Below, one piece after another: positions 8,371 to 17,137 of a DNA stretch of 64,000 nucleotides. The DNA comes from Parapontixanthobacter aurantiacus (lineage in GTDB: Bacteria > Pseudomonadota > Alphaproteobacteria > Sphingomonadales > Sphingomonadaceae): NCBI RefSeq assembly GCF_009827635.1, contig NZ_WTYW01000002.1, positions 1 to 64,000 on the forward strand, given 5' to 3'. The notes beneath the pieces are model-generated. The model made no database searches, was not told where the DNA came from, and saw only the letters and a program-made list of their open reading frames with translations. Within the stretch, counting starts at the first letter, position 1; each line of letters begins with the position of its first letter. A program made the translations under genes and the position numbers.

Positions 8371-8962
8371 TGACCTGCCCCATCAGGGTGGTCCAACGGT
8401 TAAGTTAGAGTTCCGGCGGTTATGGTCGCCCTGCTGGGCGGCCTGAAGCGTAGCGTAAGGTAGTCTAGCAGGGCGATGCAAGATCGTTTGTGGTGCGGGC
8501 GGCTTGTATCCGAGCGATGAGTGCGGCCGGATGGTGTTGTAGTGGATGCGCCAGCGCTCGATCAGGATGACCGCTTCCTTGAGGGTGTAGAAGATCTCGC
8601 CGTTGAGCAGTTCATCCCTGAGCTTGCCGTTGAAGCTTTCATTGTAACCGTTCTCCCATGGTGATCCTGGCTCGATGTAGAGCGTCTTCACGCCGATCCG
8701 ACCAAGCCAGTCGCGCACGGCGTGTGCGGTAAACTCAGCCCCATTGTCCGAGCGGATGTGATCGGGCGGACCGTGCCGCTGGAACAGCTCAGTGAGCACC
8801 GCCAGCACGTCATCGCTCTTCAACTTGCGTTGGACATGGATCGCCAGGCACTGCCTCGTGTGCTCATCGATCACCGTCAGCATGCGGAACACCTTTCCGT
8901 CACGCGTGCGATCCATGACGAAGTCATAGCTCCAGACGTGACCAGGATCCTTCGCGAGCCGG
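8371..8962 (-). mobile_element. IS3-family remnant, transposase OrfB C-terminal half
   Basis: On the minus strand the OrfB catalytic core is intact from [10 protein letters not shown] (just above 8916) through [14 protein letters not shown], the second catalytic Asp in RSDNGAEF and the Glu in [15 protein letters not shown], ending at 8383. The 5' half of orfB and all of orfA are missing: readable sequence stops near 8960, where IS21-like sequence begins. The right end is probably near 8371 (TGACCTGCCCC, IS3-type). The C-terminus fits the IS407 group. It cannot transpose by itself. Confidence 0.78.
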
Positions 8963-8975
8963 CCCGTAAGTCTGC

Positions 8976-10232
8976 GGATCTATCCCGACCGTATTGTCAT
9001 CGCCGCCGAAGGGCAGGTGCTATGCGAACATCGGCGGCTTATCACGCGGGCGCATCATCTGCGGGGCCAGACAGTCTATACTGGCGGCATTATCTCGCAG
9101 TAATCCAGCGCAAGCCCGGAGCCCTGCGCGACGGCGCCCCCTTTACCGGGATGCCCGATGCCTTCCGCCAGTTGCAGTCACACCTTCTCAGCACCCCGGC
9201 GGCGACAGGGAGATGGTCGATATCCTCTCGCTGTTTCTGCATCCCGATGAGCAGGCGGTGCTATGTGCGGTCGAGCTGGCGCTGGAAGCCGACGTTCCCA
9301 CCAAGACCATATCGTCAACCTGCTGCATCGGCTGATCGATGATAAGCCGAGCAGTGTCGAGGTGATCGATGCCCCGCAGGCGCTCAGCCTGAACCGCGAG
9401 CCAAAGGCCAATGTGGCACGATACGATACCCTGCGCGGAAAGGATCTTCGCCTTGCGTCATGATCCTGCCAGCGCGGCTGTGGTGGTCATGCTGCGTGGC
9501 CTGAAGATGTACGGCATGGCGCAGGCTGCCGACGACCTGATCGAGCAGGGAGCCCCAGCCTTCGGTACGGCGGTTCCGATCCTTTCCCAGCTGCTCAAGG
9601 CCGAGGTAGCCGAACGCGAGGTTCGCTCGATCGCCTACCAGATGAAGGCCGCCCGCTTCCCGGCCTACGTGGATCTGGCCACCTTCGATTTTGCGTCCAG
9701 CGAAGCGAACGAGGCCATGATCCGCCAGCTCCATCGCGGCGAGTTTATCGATGGCGCCCACAACGTCGTTCTGATCGGTGGCCCGAGCACCGGCAAGACC
9801 CATATCGCCACTGCGCTGGGAGATTAGGCAGTCGAGCACCACCGCAAAAAGGTGCGCTTCTCTTCCACGGTCGATCTGGTAAACGCGCTGGAGCAGGAAA
9901 AAGTGATGAACAAGGCTGGCCAGCTTGCCGAGCGGCTTCTGCGGCTCGACCTCGTGATCCTCGACGAGCTTGGATATCTGCCGTTCAGCCCGTCAGGCGG
10001 GCATTGCTGTTCCACCTGCTCAGCAAACTCTACGAGCGCACCAGCGTCGTCATCACGACCAACCTGAGCTTCTCGGAATGGGCCAGCGTGTTCGGCGATG
10101 CCAAGATGACCACTGCATTGCTCGACCGACTGACCCCATCACTGCCACATCTTCGAAACCGGCAATAACAGCTTCCGCTTCAAGGCATCCGCTGTCAAGA
10201 GCAAACAGAAAAAGGAGACCACACAACACTAG
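8976..10232 (+). mobile_element. IS21-family remnant (istA end plus broken istB)
   Basis: The istA 3' part is readable from [28 protein letters not shown] to the family ending VARYDTLRGKDLRLAS (stop near 9463), but it needs at least two frame changes. istB starts at TTG 9453 ([23 protein letters not shown]), has the P-loop GGPSTGKTH, meets a TAG-type stop near 9827, resumes with [38 protein letters not shown], shifts frame again near 10005, and ends at 10232 after SFRFKASAVKSK. Neither end of the element is intact. Confidence 0.8.
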
Positions 10233-10298
10233 ACCAAATCCGAAGCCGGGAGAAAATAACCCTCCCGCAACCCGGGTCACATCTCAGCGAAAATCAAC

Positions 10299-10552
10299 AG
10301 GCGCAGATCGAGGCCTTCGTTGAGCATTACAATCACCAGCGCTACCATGAGAGCCTGAGCAACGTGACGCCCGCAGGCGCCTACTTCGGCAGAGCTCCAG
10401 CCATCATCCAACAACGAGAAAGGATCAAACGCAAGACCATCGCACATCGGCGCTTGCAGCACCGCAAGCTTGCCGCCTAACATCAACCCCAGACAAGGCC
10501 GACGCTTCGCTAATTTACGCCGCGAATTGTGCCAGATGTTCTGACGACTGAC
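10299..10552 (+). repeat. IS3-type element right end, copy A (direct repeat)
   Basis: This 254-bp segment is nearly identical and in the same orientation as 30876–31133. It holds the last third of an IS3 orfB (QIEAFVEHYNHQRYHESLSNVTPAGAYFGRAPAIIQQRERIKRK) and the terminal GTTCTGACGACTGAC. Compared with copy B it has a 3-bp deletion in GACGCTTCGC, a few substitutions, and a base change (CCTAAC instead of CCCAAC) that creates an early stop. It follows the IS21 remnant and marks the left border of the catabolic cargo. Confidence 0.9.
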
Positions 10553-10792
10553 TTGGTTGGGGTGTTTTGTTCACGCGAACCTCTGGGCGCAGCCGTAGAT
10601 TTATGGCTGATTGAGCTTGCCTGATGGTATCATGAGTGCATTGCCGGTATGACATCCTTGCAATATCCCGCCTCTATCTCGCGAGCAATGGCGGTTTCCT
10701 GCTCCGCTCTGTTCGTCCGTTTCCGTGTCAAGACTGAAAAGACCACTAAATGATGCATCACCTAGACCAAAAAGCGATACGAAAGGCCGATA

Positions 10793-11449
10793 ATGGCACG
10801 TCAAAATCTCGCCTGTGATAGTGAGCCCAACCTCCGCCGTGAACAGCTCTTACAGGCGGCGGCGCTGCTCTTCCAGAAAAATGGATATCAGGGCGCTACA
10901 GTGAGACAGATTGCAGATGCTACGGGCCTGACCTCCGGCAGCATCTTTTACTACTTTAAAAGTAAAGAAGACTTGCTCGAAGAAATAATTTCGCAGGCGA
11001 TGAAGTCTGGACTGCAAATTGTTCACGAACATCTTTCAACCGCAACGGGCCCCTTGTCTAGATTCCAGGCTCTCGCCCTTGCGCACCTTACGGCTATAAT
11101 GGGACCGTTGGGTTCAGCTCATGAGGTCTCCTTTCGAGATTGGAAATTGCTTTCTCCCGATGCAAGGGACCGATTGCGCACAGTCAACCAACAGTATCGC
11201 GAGGTGTGGATGCAGGTTCTGAACGAACTCAAATCAAATCAGTACCTGCTCAGCGATCCAGAGCGTTGTCGGCTTTACATGCTTGCTGCACTGAATTGGG
11301 GCCCCGCCCGAAAAAACCTCACAGAATCTTCTCAACTTGCAAGTGCCGCCAACCTCTTCTGTTCAATTGCGCTCAATCTAGATGAAGAAGAGTTTCATAA
11401 ACTTTGTGCTGCGGAGAAGAGCGGCGACAAGCCGAAAGACGTAGATTGA
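10793..11449 (+). CDS. TetR/AcrR-family regulator of the aromatic cluster
   Basis: A 218-residue TetR protein. Its N-terminal DNA-binding domain is clear (RREQLLQAAALLFQKNGYQGATVRQIADATGLTSGSIFYYFKSKEDLLEEI, residues 14–64); the variable C-terminal ligand domain gives no inducer clue. It is the only regulator in the catabolic block and the best candidate to bind the near-palindromes before the oxygenase operon (13531) and TonB gene (31493), or the pair at 13378–13431. A perfect 10-bp palindrome, TGATGCATCA, 33 bp upstream of its start could be an autoregulatory site. It is preceded by a GAAAGG RBS. The target assignment is inferred. Confidence 0.85.
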   Translation: MARQNLACDSEPNLRREQLLQAAALLFQKNGYQGATVRQIADATGLTSGSIFYYFKSKEDLLEEIISQAMKSGLQIVHEHLSTATGPLSRFQALALAHLTAIMGPLGSAHEVSFRDWKLLSPDARDRLRTVNQQYREVWMQVLNELKSNQYLLSDPERCRLYMLAALNWGPARKNLTESSQLASAANLFCSIALNLDEEEFHKLCAAEKSGDKPKDVD

Positions 11450-11726
11450 TGTAGAAATAAGAGGGTCTTACTGTTTTTGCGCTACAGATCTAGCGCGGAC
11501 CCATGCATCCTTCAGCGAGGCTGACATGATCCGCAATTTTTCCAATCTGCATCCTTGCACAAGAGAATGACCCTGCCTGGAACCGGGCCCCACGCTCAAG
11601 CGCTGGTAGAGGGTCCAGGACCGGGCTGGCGCATTCATTCCATCTTGACCGTCGACGATTGAAGCCATCGCTTTCTATCCCGATCCGCGCTCAACAAGAC
11701 GCTCGCCAATTTCTCACGCAAGAAAT
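11450..11726. other. Gene-free spacer after the TetR gene
   Basis: Between the convergent TetR and acyl-CoA ligase genes. I see no convincing protein and no strong terminator hairpin. A CAAGCGCTG string at 11597–11605 shares the core of the candidate operators but lacks their outer arms. Confidence 0.35.
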
Positions 11727-13358
11727 TCAAGAAAAGGGTGACAAGGCCTTCGCCTTCTCGCGAAGTTCGTATTTCTGGATCTTTCCTGTGGCTGTCTTGG
11801 GAAGCTCTTGAAGAGTGACGCGGGTCGGGCATTTGAAATGAGCGAGATGGTCTCGACAAAAGGCAATAATCTCGTCGGGGTCAGCGCTTTTGTTTGCGAC
11901 AGTTTCGATGAAAGCGTGTGGCGTTTCCCCCCACTTTTCATGGGGGGCGGCCACTACCGCTGCTGCGGAAACAGCGGGATGTTTATATAGAACTTCTTCT
12001 ATCTCAATGCTGGAGATATTCTCTCCGCCGGATATAATGATATCTTTGGAACGATCTTTGATCTCTACGTAGCCGCCGGGGTACCAGACGGCCAGATCGC
12101 CGCTGTGGAAATAGCCGCCAGAGAGCGCTTCCCGTGTTGCTTCGGGGTTTTTATAGTAACCAGTCATTACCACGTTACCTCGGAACATGACTTCCCCGAT
12201 CGTCACGCCATCTTGTGGAACCGGCAGCATTGTCTCGGGATTTATTACAGCTATCTCTTCCACAACTGGGTAGCCGACGCCTTGACGCGCCATCAGCGTG
12301 GCCTGCTCGTCTTGAGATAACGCATCCCACTCCGGGTGCCATTCACAGACAGCACAGGGTCCGTAGACTTCAGTCAACCCGTATGTATGTGTGATATCGA
12401 AGCCGGTCGCACTGGCCTTGGCCAACAAGGACGAGGGGGGCGCAGCACCCGCCGTCATAATGGAGAGGGGTGCCCGCTCAGTGGTGATTGCGTTGGCGGC
12501 ATCGACCAGCATTCTCACTACGATCGGCGCCCCGCACAAATGTGTAACCTTGTGCTTCTCAATCAAATCGAGAAGCGCGTTGGGATCGACCCCGCGAACG
12601 CAAACATTCACTCCCGCCTGCAATGCGATTGTCCAGGGAAAGCACCAGCCATTGCAATGAAACAGGGGAAGGGACCAGAGGTAAACGCAGAACCGTGGCA
12701 ACCCCCACGAAAGCGAGTTGCCTATTGCGTTCAGATAAGCCCCGCGATGATGAAGTAAAACGCCTTTGGGATCACCGGTTGTGCCAGAGGTATAGTTAAG
12801 AGCGATCGGATCAAGTTCGTTCAGATTGGGCGCTGGAAGATCGGTGATCGCCTCGCTCAGGAATTCCTCGTAGGATAATTGCGCAAAAGTAGGTTTGCTG
12901 CCGCTCGCCGCGTCCTCAATGTCGATCACCAGAAGGTTGCGTGTGCAATTGGAAATCGCTTCACCGGCAACCTTTGCATAGTGCCGGTCGACGAGGAAGA
13001 CTCGCGTTTCTGCATGCTCAAGAATGAAAGCAATTGCATCGGGGTCAAGACGCGTGTTGATCGCATTGATGACACCCCCCGCCATAGGAATTCCGAAACT
13101 GGCCTCCAGCGCAGCGGGAATATTATCTGCCAAAATCGAAACTTTCTCGCCGCTTTTAACGCCTCTTCCGGCCAGAGCTCCAGCCAGATTGTAGCAGCGG
13201 TTTGCGAATTGCGCCCAGGTCCAGCTACGCTCCTCAAAGATCACAGCCACATGATGACCAAAGACTTGTGCGGTGCGCTGTAGAAAGCTCAACGGCGTCA
13301 ACGGTGAATAATTGGCCTGGTGACCGATATTCTCTGGATTCCCGCTACCCTTCGTCAT
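11727..13358 (-). CDS. Acyl-CoA synthetase (AMP-forming)
   Basis: About 543 residues of the ANL adenylating superfamily: YTSGTTGDPKG (AMP/ATP P-loop), THTYGLTEVYGP (A5 motif), GYFHSGDLAVWYPGGYVEIKDRSKD (A8 hinge) and the catalytic Lys region PKTATGKIQK near the C-terminus. The closest pattern is the medium-chain/branched fatty acyl-CoA synthetase group. It is transcribed divergently from the oxygenase operon. I chose ATG 13358 because AGGGAG lies 8 bp upstream; an extension to 13433 has no RBS. Two tandem palindromes (13378–13431) lie over its promoter region. It may activate an aromatic or side-chain-derived acid; the substrate is unknown. Confidence 0.85.
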   Translation of the reverse strand: MTKGSGNPENIGHQANYSPLTPLSFLQRTAQVFGHHVAVIFEERSWTWAQFANRCYNLAGALAGRGVKSGEKVSILADNIPAALEASFGIPMAGGVINAINTRLDPDAIAFILEHAETRVFLVDRHYAKVAGEAISNCTRNLLVIDIEDAASGSKPTFAQLSYEEFLSEAITDLPAPNLNELDPIALNYTSGTTGDPKGVLLHHRGAYLNAIGNSLSWGLPRFCVYLWSLPLFHCNGWCFPWTIALQAGVNVCVRGVDPNALLDLIEKHKVTHLCGAPIVVRMLVDAANAITTERAPLSIMTAGAAPPSSLLAKASATGFDITHTYGLTEVYGPCAVCEWHPEWDALSQDEQATLMARQGVGYPVVEEIAVINPETMLPVPQDGVTIGEVMFRGNVVMTGYYKNPEATREALSGGYFHSGDLAVWYPGGYVEIKDRSKDIIISGGENISSIEIEEVLYKHPAVSAAAVVAAPHEKWGETPHAFIETVANKSADPDEIIAFCRDHLAHFKCPTRVTLQELPKTATGKIQKYELREKAKALSPFS

Positions 13359-13377
13359 TCCGATCTCCCTAAAAATC

Positions 13378-13431
13378 GAATATAGTGATATTTTTCGCAA
13401 AAATTGCCGATCTGAATATACAGATATATTC
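13378..13431. promoter_or_regulatory. Tandem AT-rich palindromes before the acyl-CoA ligase
   Basis: Site 1 (13378–13395) reads GAATATAGTGATATTTTT with inner arms AATAT/ATATT. Site 2 (13414–13431) reads GAATATACAGATATATTC with perfect 7-bp arms GAATATA/TATATTC around a 4-bp centre. Their starts lie 36 bp apart. They sit just upstream of the minus-strand ligase RBS, a typical repressor arrangement. They differ from the 18-bp motif before the oxygenase operon, so either the TetR binds both loosely or a second regulator is involved. Confidence 0.5.
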
Positions 13432-13500
13432 ACTAATGGCTTCAGCCACGGTTGCTCTCTTTCCCTCGCTTATCTCCGACAAGTGACGGGCGGAGGCCCC

Positions 13501-13548
13501 TTGACGAGCTGTTAGGTGCGACCTAGCTTCTAATCAAGCGCTCGATTA
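13501..13548 (+). promoter_or_regulatory. Promoter and operator of the oxygenase operon
   Basis: A -35-like TTGACG (13501–13506), 17-bp spacer and -10-like TAGCTT (13524–13529) are followed directly by the near-palindrome TAATCAAGCGCTCGATTA (13531–13548), which would overlap the transcription start. The same motif, 15 of 18 identical, overlaps the -10 of the TonB receptor promoter (31493–31510). TetR-type repression is inferred. Confidence 0.55.
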
Positions 13549-13598
13549 GCGATTCGACATCCATCAGGCGGCGTGCAACAAAGGACAGGAGGCTCAAA

Positions 13599-14900
13599 GT
13601 GCTAGATAATTCCAGGCCATCCGAAGGAATTCGCTTCGAAGAACTGATTCTCGACGACCGCGTACATTCTACTCTCTACACCGACAGCGAGGTATTCGAG
13701 GCCGAGATGGACTCCATTTTTCGCAATGGATGGGTCTTCATTTGTCACGATTCGGAAATTCCCAAGGCGGGCGATTTCGTAAGGCGTAATGTGGGGCGCG
13801 ACCCGGTTTTTGCCGTCCGCGGTCGTGATGGCGAGATCTCCGTCATCGTCAATCGCTGTGCGCATCGCGGCAATATCATCTGCCAAGAGGAACGTGGCAA
13901 TGCCAAGGCGTTTGTCTGCCAGTATCATGGTTGGGCTTACGACACGAAGGGTGGACTTGTTGATGTGCCGTATCCAGCCGGTTTCAAGGGCGATTTTTCT
14001 TGTCACGGTCTGGAGCGTCTCGCGAAAGTGGACAGCTATCAGGGTTTCGTGTTCGCAAGCTTTAACCCCACTGTGCCATCGTTGGGCGACCATCTGGGTC
14101 GCGCGACAGAATTGATCGATCGTGCGGTCGAGATGTCGCCGGTAGGGAGGATCAATTTATCAGGCGGTTGGGTTCGCCATCAATTGAACTGCAATTGGAA
14201 GATGCTTCCAGAGAATGACACCGATGGCTACCATGTGAACTTCGTCCACCCTTCCTTCGCGCAGGCTATCAGATCCAATTATGACGAAGCGGTGCTGCAG
14301 GATGAGGAAAGTCTGAAATCCGAGGCAAAGGACTGGGGAAATGGTCACACTGAGCTGAACTTTTCGCCGTCATATTCCCGCCCGCTCGAATGGTTTGGCT
14401 GTGCAGAGGATAGGTATCCTTCTTATTCAAAAGCCCTCAGGGAAGCGTACGGTCAGGAAAAGGGTGATAAGATATTGCTCGATGGGCCGCCGCATGCGGT
14501 AATTTTCCCCAACCTGTTCCTCGGGGAAATGAACATCGTTCGGTTTGAGCCCGTCGCGCCGGGCGTATGCCTCCACATCCACACGCCGATGTATCTCGAA
14601 GGCGTGGATGACGATGTAAATCAGCGGATCTTGCGTCAATCAGAAGGGGCGTTGGGTCCGACGGCATTTTTGCTCGCTGATGACAGCGTGATCGCGGAGC
14701 GGACGCAGCTCGCCTTGGCCGGAAAGGGTGGCTGGCTTGATCTCAGCCGTGGCGCCGAAAGAGAGGTAACTGACGATAATGGTGTCGTAGTGGGCCATTT
14801 GACCGATGAGACATCCAATCGAGGGTTTTGGCGACACTACAAGCAAGTGATGCAGGGTCCAGATCAAAGTTCTCCGACCGCTGCTGCTGCCGCCGCTTGA
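13599..14900 (+). CDS. Rieske ring-hydroxylating oxygenase, alpha subunit
   Basis: A 433-residue catalytic subunit of a multicomponent aromatic dioxygenase or monooxygenase. The Rieske [2Fe-2S] ligands are C87/H89 (CAHRGN) and C107/H110 (CQYHGW). The mononuclear iron site is DGYHVNFVH with the bridging Asp209, His212 and His217. Pattern and length fit the benzoate/anthranilate/salicylate group. It starts with GTG 13599, supported by AGGAGG 8 bp upstream. It is the first gene of the long operon and is followed by its beta subunit. Reductase (27012) and Rieske ferredoxin (34129) are encoded apart. No dihydrodiol dehydrogenase is nearby, which favours a substrate that gives catechol directly. 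The tail SPTAAAAAA is unusual low-complexity. Confidence 0.88.
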   Translation: MLDNSRPSEGIRFEELILDDRVHSTLYTDSEVFEAEMDSIFRNGWVFICHDSEIPKAGDFVRRNVGRDPVFAVRGRDGEISVIVNRCAHRGNIICQEERGNAKAFVCQYHGWAYDTKGGLVDVPYPAGFKGDFSCHGLERLAKVDSYQGFVFASFNPTVPSLGDHLGRATELIDRAVEMSPVGRINLSGGWVRHQLNCNWKMLPENDTDGYHVNFVHPSFAQAIRSNYDEAVLQDEESLKSEAKDWGNGHTELNFSPSYSRPLEWFGCAEDRYPSYSKALREAYGQEKGDKILLDGPPHAVIFPNLFLGEMNIVRFEPVAPGVCLHIHTPMYLEGVDDDVNQRILRQSEGALGPTAFLLADDSVIAERTQLALAGKGGWLDLSRGAEREVTDDNGVVVGHLTDETSNRGFWRHYKQVMQGPDQSSPTAAAAAA

Positions 14901-14972
14901 TATCGAAGCCTCAGGATTCTCTAGCGACTATTCAGGTCGACCTTGATTCCCCAAGTAAAAAGATTGCGAAAA

Positions 14973-15461
14973 ATGGTTACAATAGAAGAGCGCCTGCGGG
15001 TTGAAGAATTCTTGTTCAAGGAGGCGCGTCTCGCAGACGAATCGCGCTATTCGGAATGGGAGGCTCTGGCGGAGGATGACATGCATTACTGGGTTCCTGC
15101 CGAGGCGGGACAGGATCCGGATGATGGTCGGATTTCTATCCTCAACGACAACCGCACCAGGCTGGCCACGCGTATCCGCCAGTTGAACACCGGTGTGCGG
15201 CATGCGCAGGTTCCACCTTCTCGTATGTGCAGGATCATATCGAACGTTGAAATCGAAACAATTGCTGATGGTGAGTATTTCGTTCGTTCGAATGTGATTC
15301 TCTACGAATATCGCATTCAGGCAGACAAAGAGATGGAAGTTTGGCCTGCGCGTGTCGAGCATAAACTTCGAATGCGAGATGGCGAGATGAAAATGTTCAG
15401 CAAGCACATCCTCCTGCTCAATTCTGAAGGACCGGTGCGGGGTCTTTCATTCATCATCTAG
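14973..15461 (+). CDS. Ring-hydroxylating oxygenase, beta subunit
   Basis: A 162-residue small subunit with the NTF2-like cone fold of the dioxygenase beta family: VEEFLFKEARLADESRYSEWEALAEDDMHYWVPA, then RLATRIRQLNTGVRHAQVPPSRMCRIISNVEI. It forms the structural half of the alpha3beta3 oxygenase. I chose ATG 14973; a TTG 30 bp upstream is possible but has no RBS advantage. It lies 72 bp after the alpha gene and 19 bp before the thiolase-like gene. Confidence 0.87.
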   Translation: MVTIEERLRVEEFLFKEARLADESRYSEWEALAEDDMHYWVPAEAGQDPDDGRISILNDNRTRLATRIRQLNTGVRHAQVPPSRMCRIISNVEIETIADGEYFVRSNVILYEYRIQADKEMEVWPARVEHKLRMRDGEMKMFSKHILLLNSEGPVRGLSFII

Positions 15462-15480
15462 GGTCCGTCGACTAGTTTTT

Positions 15481-16686
15481 ATGGAGCTTGGTTTGGGAAA
15501 AGTGAAGGCAGTCAGAAAATTCGTAGCGAAGGCCGCGATTACCGGGCTGGGGCAAAGCACTTTTTCCCGCGAACCGGGCTCTTCGCCTAGGGCGCTTGCT
15601 GCGCAAGCCTGTCTCGCAGCGCTGGCTGACAGGTCAGCGGGAGTGGACATAATTGATGGGCTGCTGTTGAACAGAAGCCCGATCGAGCCAAGTGAGGTTC
15701 TACCACTGCATCTTAAGCGCGATCTGGGTCTTGGCGATCTGTCATTGCTGGCGAGCATTGAGGCAGAAGGCAGTTCGGCAATACAGATGATCCAGTATGC
15801 GGCGCTCGCTATCGAAGCTGGTTGCGCAAGCAATGTCTTGTGCGTTTTCGCAGATGCTCCTGTCCGAAGCGCCGGGGCGGCCAAAACCTATTCTGGCTCG
15901 ATGGATCTGACTGGCCTTCCTGGTTGGGATGCGAGCAGCGGTTTGCATGGCGCGGTCGGCGCATTCGCGATTTCTGCGCAGCGGTATTTTCATGTTTATG
16001 GAGCTGATGACCGGGCTCTCTATGCTGCGGCCTCCGCCGACAGGGCTTGGGCATCGCTTAACCCGCAGGCGTTTATTAGAGGGCCACTGGGGGAGGATGA
16101 TTACTTCAACTCTCGCTGGATTGTGGAGCCGCTAAGGCTCTTCGACTGTGCCTTTCCGGTCAACGGCGCGGTTGCCGTAATCGTCAGTTCGCTGGACGAA
16201 GCGGACAATTGCCCTAAGCAGCCAGCCTACCTCCATGCGTTCGGACAAGGTCATTCTGGAGCGCGCAACCTTGCCGGCAATAGTCCTGAGACGCAGACCG
16301 GTGCCGAAATTGCTTCAGCTAAATTGCTTGAGACACTTGGTGCCACACCGGCACTCTACGATTATTGTGAACTGTATAGCCCATTTACAATCACCTCGAT
16401 ACTTGCACTCGAAGGGTATGGCCTGTGCCAGCCTGGCGAAGCACCAGACCTTATTGCCAGCGGCACGACAAAACCGGGCGGGAAGCTTCCAGTAAATACC
16501 GGAGGAGGCCATCTTTCCTCCTACTATCTGCAAGGCATGACTCCGGTTCATGAGGCCGTGGTTCAAGCCCGTGGCGATGGCGGGGAGCGTCAGGTGCCCA
16601 AGAACGATATCGGACTTGTGACCGGCTTTGGCGGAAGGATGGAATATCATTCGGCGATGACCATCAGTCCGCACAGGGAGCTATAA
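15481..16686 (+). CDS. Thiolase-like protein lacking the usual active-site Cys
   Basis: A 401-residue thiolase-fold protein of the SCPx/lipid-transfer group. The region that normally carries the nucleophile (CxS/CASG) reads IEAEGSSAIQMIQYAALAIEAG, with no Cys. The C-terminal half has the GGGHLSSYYLQGM region instead of the HPLGATG of degradative thiolases. Loss of the Cys together with a DUF35 partner gene is known for side-chain retro-aldolases such as steroid Ltp2–ChsH2, so an aldolase or acyl-transfer role is more likely than classical thiolysis. Start ATG 15481; GTG 15502 is an alternative. It overlaps nothing but lies 2 bp before the DUF35 gene, an obligate-partner arrangement. Confidence 0.75.
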   Translation: MELGLGKVKAVRKFVAKAAITGLGQSTFSREPGSSPRALAAQACLAALADRSAGVDIIDGLLLNRSPIEPSEVLPLHLKRDLGLGDLSLLASIEAEGSSAIQMIQYAALAIEAGCASNVLCVFADAPVRSAGAAKTYSGSMDLTGLPGWDASSGLHGAVGAFAISAQRYFHVYGADDRALYAAASADRAWASLNPQAFIRGPLGEDDYFNSRWIVEPLRLFDCAFPVNGAVAVIVSSLDEADNCPKQPAYLHAFGQGHSGARNLAGNSPETQTGAEIASAKLLETLGATPALYDYCELYSPFTITSILALEGYGLCQPGEAPDLIASGTTKPGGKLPVNTGGGHLSSYYLQGMTPVHEAVVQARGDGGERQVPKNDIGLVTGFGGRMEYHSAMTISPHREL

Positions 16687-16688
16687 AG

Positions 16689-17093
16689 ATGTCGGGCGGC
16701 GGTAGCAGTATCCCGAATGCAGTCGACGATCCGTTCTCGGGCAAGATCCGCCAGCTTGCGGAGGCGGGGCGACTATGTTGCCTGCAATGCGCGGACGGTT
16801 GCGGCGTGGTCGATTATGCCGCGCGGATATGCCCGAAATGTGCCGGTCCACTTGAGGTCTCGGAAACAAAGGGCTTCGGGGAGATATATTCTTTCGTCAT
16901 ATATCACACAAAATACGATCCGGAACTCGATCCTCCCTATACTACCATTCTCGTCGAGCTTGATGAGGGGTGCAGGCTCACCGCGTTACTCGAAGATGAC
17001 GGTTCGGGTGCGCCTACGATTGGGGATCCAGTAAGTTTCAAAGAAATTCAGAACGGCAGGGTTTGGTTCCAATCATGCCGATCAAATAACTAA
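16689..17093 (+). CDS. DUF35 zinc-ribbon/OB-fold partner protein
   Basis: A 134-residue DUF35 protein. The zinc ribbon has C31-x2-C34 and C48-x2-C51, followed by an OB-fold with GFGEIYSFVIYHTKYDPELDPPYTTILVELDEG, as in acyl-CoA-associated DUF35 proteins. These proteins normally form heterocomplexes with thiolase-like enzymes and help bind acyl-CoA. It starts 2 bp after the thiolase-like gene, so co-translation is expected. Function depends on the partner; a CoA-ester carbon–carbon bond cleavage is inferred. Confidence 0.82.
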   Translation: MSGGGSSIPNAVDDPFSGKIRQLAEAGRLCCLQCADGCGVVDYAARICPKCAGPLEVSETKGFGEIYSFVIYHTKYDPELDPPYTTILVELDEGCRLTALLEDDGSGAPTIGDPVSFKEIQNGRVWFQSCRSNN

Positions 17094-17137
17094 TAGAGCA
17101 AGTAAGTTGTTCATCAAAACTAAAACACGAGGTTGTC

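Noticed and set aside
11591-11608. AAGCGCT core resembling the shared operator
   Set aside because: Only the central palindromic hexamer is shared; the outer TAAT/ATTA arms are missing.
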